Assembly (NCBI RefSeq): GCF_025264645.1
Contig: NZ_CP073696.1
Span: forward strand, 1,240,001 to 1,304,000
Source of the DNA: Edaphobacter lichenicola
GTDB lineage: Bacteria; Acidobacteriota; Terriglobia; Terriglobales; Acidobacteriaceae
DNA: 64,000 bases
Reading direction: 5' to 3'
In this document: positions 61,660 through 64,000 of the stretch, in pieces
How positions within the stretch are numbered: the first letter of the stretch is position 1
How the letters are laid out: each line of letters starts with the position of its first letter
Made by a program: the position numbers and the translations under genes
Notes under the pieces: model-generated
The model's input: only the letters and a program-made list of their open reading frames with translations
Told to the model about the DNA's origin: nothing
Databases searched by the model: none

Positions 61660-62637
61660 CTATCCAACCGTAAACACCACACGCGGTTTACCCGGTGCAC
61701 TCTCCCAGGTGGTCGCAATCTCTGAAAGCGGCACAGCCTTTGTCGCAATCTTGAGATTCGCCGTCTCGACAACCGCGAACACCTTCCGGATCGCATCCTT
61801 CAGTACCGACATAGGGACACTCTTCACACCGCTTCCCATCAACACAATCGCGGACGAGCGCAACGCCGCTCCTGGCAGGTCGATCGTCTCCTCGCGGCTC
61901 GCTCCCCCAACATGGACAAACCGAACCGGCCTCTCATCCTCCACAGCCTTGGCTATCGCAACGATGACGGTCTTCGCGCTCTCCCCCCACAGATAGTCGA
62001 TGACGACATCGATACCGCCGGCAAACTGCTCCTTTAGCGCATCCTCATACTGCTTCGCTCCAAACGGAGCAAGGGCCCCCAGCGTAAATGGAATCACGTT
62101 GTCCGCTCCGAGCACTTTTAGCTCCTCAAGCTCTTCGGCATTGCGGCCAGTCGCAATCACTTTGCCGGCACCCAGATGCTTCGCAAGCTGTACCGCCAGC
62201 CTCCCCGCCGTCCCCGTAGCACCATTCACCAATACAGTCTCACCAGCCTGTAGATGGGCACGTTCGACGAGTCCAGCCCATGCCGACATCCCAGGATTCG
62301 CGATCGCAGCCGCAGTAATGTCGTCGAGTTTGTCTGGAACCGGGATGCATCGCCTCGATTGAACGAGAGACCGCTCAGCCAAAGCCCCGTAAGGAGCCTC
62401 CGGCAAAACAAAGTAAACGCGCCTGCCATCGGCCGTGCGTCCAACGCCCTCTGCTCCGGCAACTGCGGGAAAGACTCCGTCCGAACTGTAGTGTGTGCCC
62501 GACGAACGCGACTTGCTGAACTGGCTCAGCGCAGAAGCACTCACCGTGATGACCTCTTCTCCATCACGAGCAACCGGCTCGGCAAAGTCTCCATAGACGG
62601 GCGTCTTGCCGACGGCCGTAAGAATCGCTGCTTTCAT
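61660..62637 (-). CDS. MDR-family zinc-independent alcohol dehydrogenase/quinone oxidoreductase
   Basis: 325 residues from the ATG at 62637 with AAGGAG upstream; a frame to 62724 crosses the operator region. GroES-like N-half, Rossmann half with VLVNGATGTAGRLAVQLAKHLGA. The zinc-binding cysteines of alcohol dehydrogenases are absent, as in quinone oxidoreductases (QOR/crotonyl-CoA reductase branch). It probably reduces enones or quinones with NADPH. It is divergent from a TetR gene, which likely controls it. Confidence 0.85.
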   Translation of the reverse strand: MKAAILTAVGKTPVYGDFAEPVARDGEEVITVSASALSQFSKSRSSGTHYSSDGVFPAVAGAEGVGRTADGRRVYFVLPEAPYGALAERSLVQSRRCIPVPDKLDDITAAAIANPGMSAWAGLVERAHLQAGETVLVNGATGTAGRLAVQLAKHLGAGKVIATGRNAEELEELKVLGADNVIPFTLGALAPFGAKQYEDALKEQFAGGIDVVIDYLWGESAKTVIVAIAKAVEDERPVRFVHVGGASREETIDLPGAALRSSAIVLMGSGVKSVPMSVLKDAIRKVFAVVETANLKIATKAVPLSEIATTWESAPGKPRVVFTVG

Positions 62638-62690
62638 ACCATCGCTCCTTCTGGTTCCTGCACGGTGCGGTCTATCACTAGACCAGACCG

Positions 62691-62705
62691 TTGAACGGTG
62701 TTCAA
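62691..62705 (+). promoter_or_regulatory. Likely TetR operator between the MDR and TetR genes
   Basis: TTGAAC-GGT-GTTCAA, a perfect inverted repeat in the 119 bases between the two starts. A further GTTCAA half-site is at 62719-62724. Overlapping CCGTT-G-AACGG on its left side. A TetR dimer bound here could repress both genes. Confidence 0.6.
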
Positions 62706-62756
62706 TAAATCTAACAGCGTTCAAGTATGAGATGTCAAAACTGCTATGCTCGATGC

Positions 62757-63401
62757 ATGAAAGTTAATCGGGAGATGGTGGCTCAGGCGGGACTCAAGCT
62801 GCTGAACGAAGTCGGCCTCGAGCAGCTGACGCTTCGTCGTCTCGGTACCGAGTTGAAGGTCCAGGCCGCCGCAATCTATTGGCACTTCAAAAGCAAAGAA
62901 GCGCTCCTCGACGAGATGGCGACGATGGTTCTTGCCGAGGGAGCACCTCATCTCGTACCAGCCCGGCGAGGCTCCGATTGGAAGATTTGGGCCGCTGCAT
63001 TCGGACATGGCCTCAGAAAAACATTGCTCGCGTATCGTGACGGCGCTCGCATGGTCTCCGGAACCGAACTCACCAATACGGAATACATGAAAACCGTTGA
63101 GTCGATCGGGTCGAGACTCCTCGAAGCTGGCTTCTCACTCCGTCAGACCGTCGTTCTGCTCAGCACGATCTACAGCTACACCTTGAGCTTCGTGATGGAA
63201 GAGCAAGCCGTCTATCCGCGTCCAAAAGAACGTTCTCCGCGATACGACATTGCGAGGCGAAAGGCACGTCTCGACGCTGACGAACTCCCTCTTCTGCGCC
63301 AAAGCGGATCGATTCTCTTCGACCGGTTCGACCGCCGCTACAAAGAGGGTTTGGAGCTGATACTACAAGGCGCCGCTGCGCAAAAAATATCAGGCAAATA
63401 A
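62757..63401 (+). CDS. TetR/AcrR-family regulator
   Basis: 214 residues from the ATG at 62757; an upstream ATG at 62727 would add 10 residues. HTH at about 22-45 (LTLRRLGTELKVQAAAIYWH) followed by FKSKEALLDEMA. The ligand domain resembles the TetR_C class of the tetracycline repressor branch. Binds as a dimer and is released by a ligand. Divergent from the MDR gene, with a matching palindrome between them, so it probably represses the oxidoreductase and itself. Confidence 0.88.
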   Translation: MKVNREMVAQAGLKLLNEVGLEQLTLRRLGTELKVQAAAIYWHFKSKEALLDEMATMVLAEGAPHLVPARRGSDWKIWAAAFGHGLRKTLLAYRDGARMVSGTELTNTEYMKTVESIGSRLLEAGFSLRQTVVLLSTIYSYTLSFVMEEQAVYPRPKERSPRYDIARRKARLDADELPLLRQSGSILFDRFDRRYKEGLELILQGAAAQKISGK

Positions 63402-63669
63402 GAATCACCTATCGACGATTTTGTCTCAAAGTCTTGAGCGACCAGGAACGCGCGACGCACTTTATGTCTTCATGACCTGCTCTTTTTTGATTCGCGTGGC
63501 TAAATCACGTCATGAAGCGTTCTGACGGCTTGTATTCTTACCTCAGTTCGCAGCGCGGATGACCAGAACCAACAAGGATGCAAACGCACTTTGTCAAATG
63601 ACGTCAGTCTCCGAAAACTTAAGAATAGTATCGGTTTGAAGCCCCCATAACTGCAGAAATGAGGTTCGA

Positions 63670-64000
63670 ATGGTTCCGTCTCCCGCATCACCGAAAGACT
63701 TTCGACTTTGGCCGTTCGTATTGATTGCTGCGGTAGTAGGCATCGCCGCGATTGGTTTCGCATACACGGCTGGATGGCTTTCACCGCACCGGCTGACGCC
63801 AGAAAAGTTGGTAGCGGGGTTGGCCCCTCCGGGCGGACCGGCACTGGGACATCGGCGCAATCACGCCAAAGGTATCTGCTTTACCGGAACGTTTGAGGCG
63901 AACGGCGAAGGTTCGGCACTCTCCAAAGCGCCGGTTTTCGTTCGGGGCCAATATCCGATTGTGGGACGGTTCAACCTTGGCACTCCGAATCCGAATGCTG
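63670..64000 (+). CDS. Catalase-like peroxidase, membrane-anchored (cut by right edge)
   Basis: 110 codons plus one base. A membrane helix (about 13-33) is followed by PPGGPALGHRRNHAKG, in which Arg and His65 match the RxxHAKG heme-site segment of the catalase-related SrpA family. YPIVGRFNLGTPNPNA continues. GAGG ribosome-binding site before the ATG. The proximal Tyr and the rest of the fold are outside the window. Likely faces the periplasm and removes peroxide. Confidence 0.8.
   Translation, partial: MVPSPASPKDFRLWPFVLIAAVVGIAAIGFAYTAGWLSPHRLTPEKLVAGLAPPGGPALGHRRNHAKGICFTGTFEANGEGSALSKAPVFVRGQYPIVGRFNLGTPNPNA

Noticed and set aside
1..64000. CRISPR arrays, insertion sequences or prophage genes
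   Set aside because: No regular spaced repeats, transposase motifs or phage structural genes were seen on either strand.

Overview
The window looks like a chromosomal segment of a diderm, moderately GC-rich soil-type bacterium, most likely Acidobacteriota of the Terriglobales (Edaphobacter/Granulicella-like). This is an inference from gene content: lipopolysaccharide heptose genes, LolA, a secretin fused to a cohesin domain beside pseudopilin genes, a fused cellulose synthase BcsA-BcsB, DUF4142, DUF4254, DUF3857 and CgeB-type proteins, and short hairpin repeats between genes. No phage, transposase or CRISPR array is visible.

Layout. 1-6.3 kb: oligopeptidase B (cut by the left edge), a secreted DUF4142 protein, a TPM/LemA pair, an anti-sigma kinase/antagonist pair and a membrane-free MgtE-like protein. 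6.3-11.4 kb: CgeB glycosyltransferase, GMC oxidoreductase and aldo/keto reductase, tightly packed, then a divergent NRAMP transporter. 11.4-18.9 kb: mainly minus-strand housekeeping genes (Nudix, HAD phosphatase, M16 protease-pilin-LolA, GNAT-YvcK, TPR), with rlmN on the plus strand. 19-26 kb: an LPS/glycan block with DUF4254, a PF11397-type GlcNAc transferase, a family 9 glycosyltransferase, hldE, hldD and an ATP-grasp enzyme. 26-27.1 kb: a gene-poor stretch bounded by tRNA-Lys(TTT) and a 21-bp copy of its 3' end. 27.5-34.4 kb: a two-gene cellulose module, a large BcsQ-like ATPase whose N-terminus resembles BcsR, overlapping a 1537-residue BcsA-BcsB fusion. 34.6-38.7 kb: two DUF3857/transglutaminase paralogues, the second without the catalytic cysteine.

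38.8-47.5 kb: a multi-pass membrane protein, a small protein, an AglD-like flippase-type protein, argS, a Vps62-like secreted protein, pepA and smpB. 47.8-51.9 kb: secretin-cohesin, two pseudopilins and a leucine-rich-repeat protein in an overlapping operon. 52-64 kb: an M48 protease, a Tat-SDR, an SPFH operon, a PilT-like ATPase, queF, an unknown secreted protein, an MFS carrier, an HpnB-like glycosyltransferase, a divergent MDR/TetR pair with a likely operator, and the start of a membrane-anchored catalase-like peroxidase.

How it fits together: most of the region serves the cell envelope. Heptose synthesis and transfer build LPS core, LolA and the pilin/secretin/PilT genes serve outer-membrane traffic and surface machines, and the Bcs module makes a c-di-GMP-gated polysaccharide. 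The most unusual items are the BcsR-like/BcsQ fusion with fused BcsAB and no BcsC or BcsZ nearby, the cohesin-tailed secretin operon, the PF11397 transferase paired with DUF4254, the CgeB-GMC-AKR operon, and a hairpin repeat family whose two copies carry a compensatory base-pair change.
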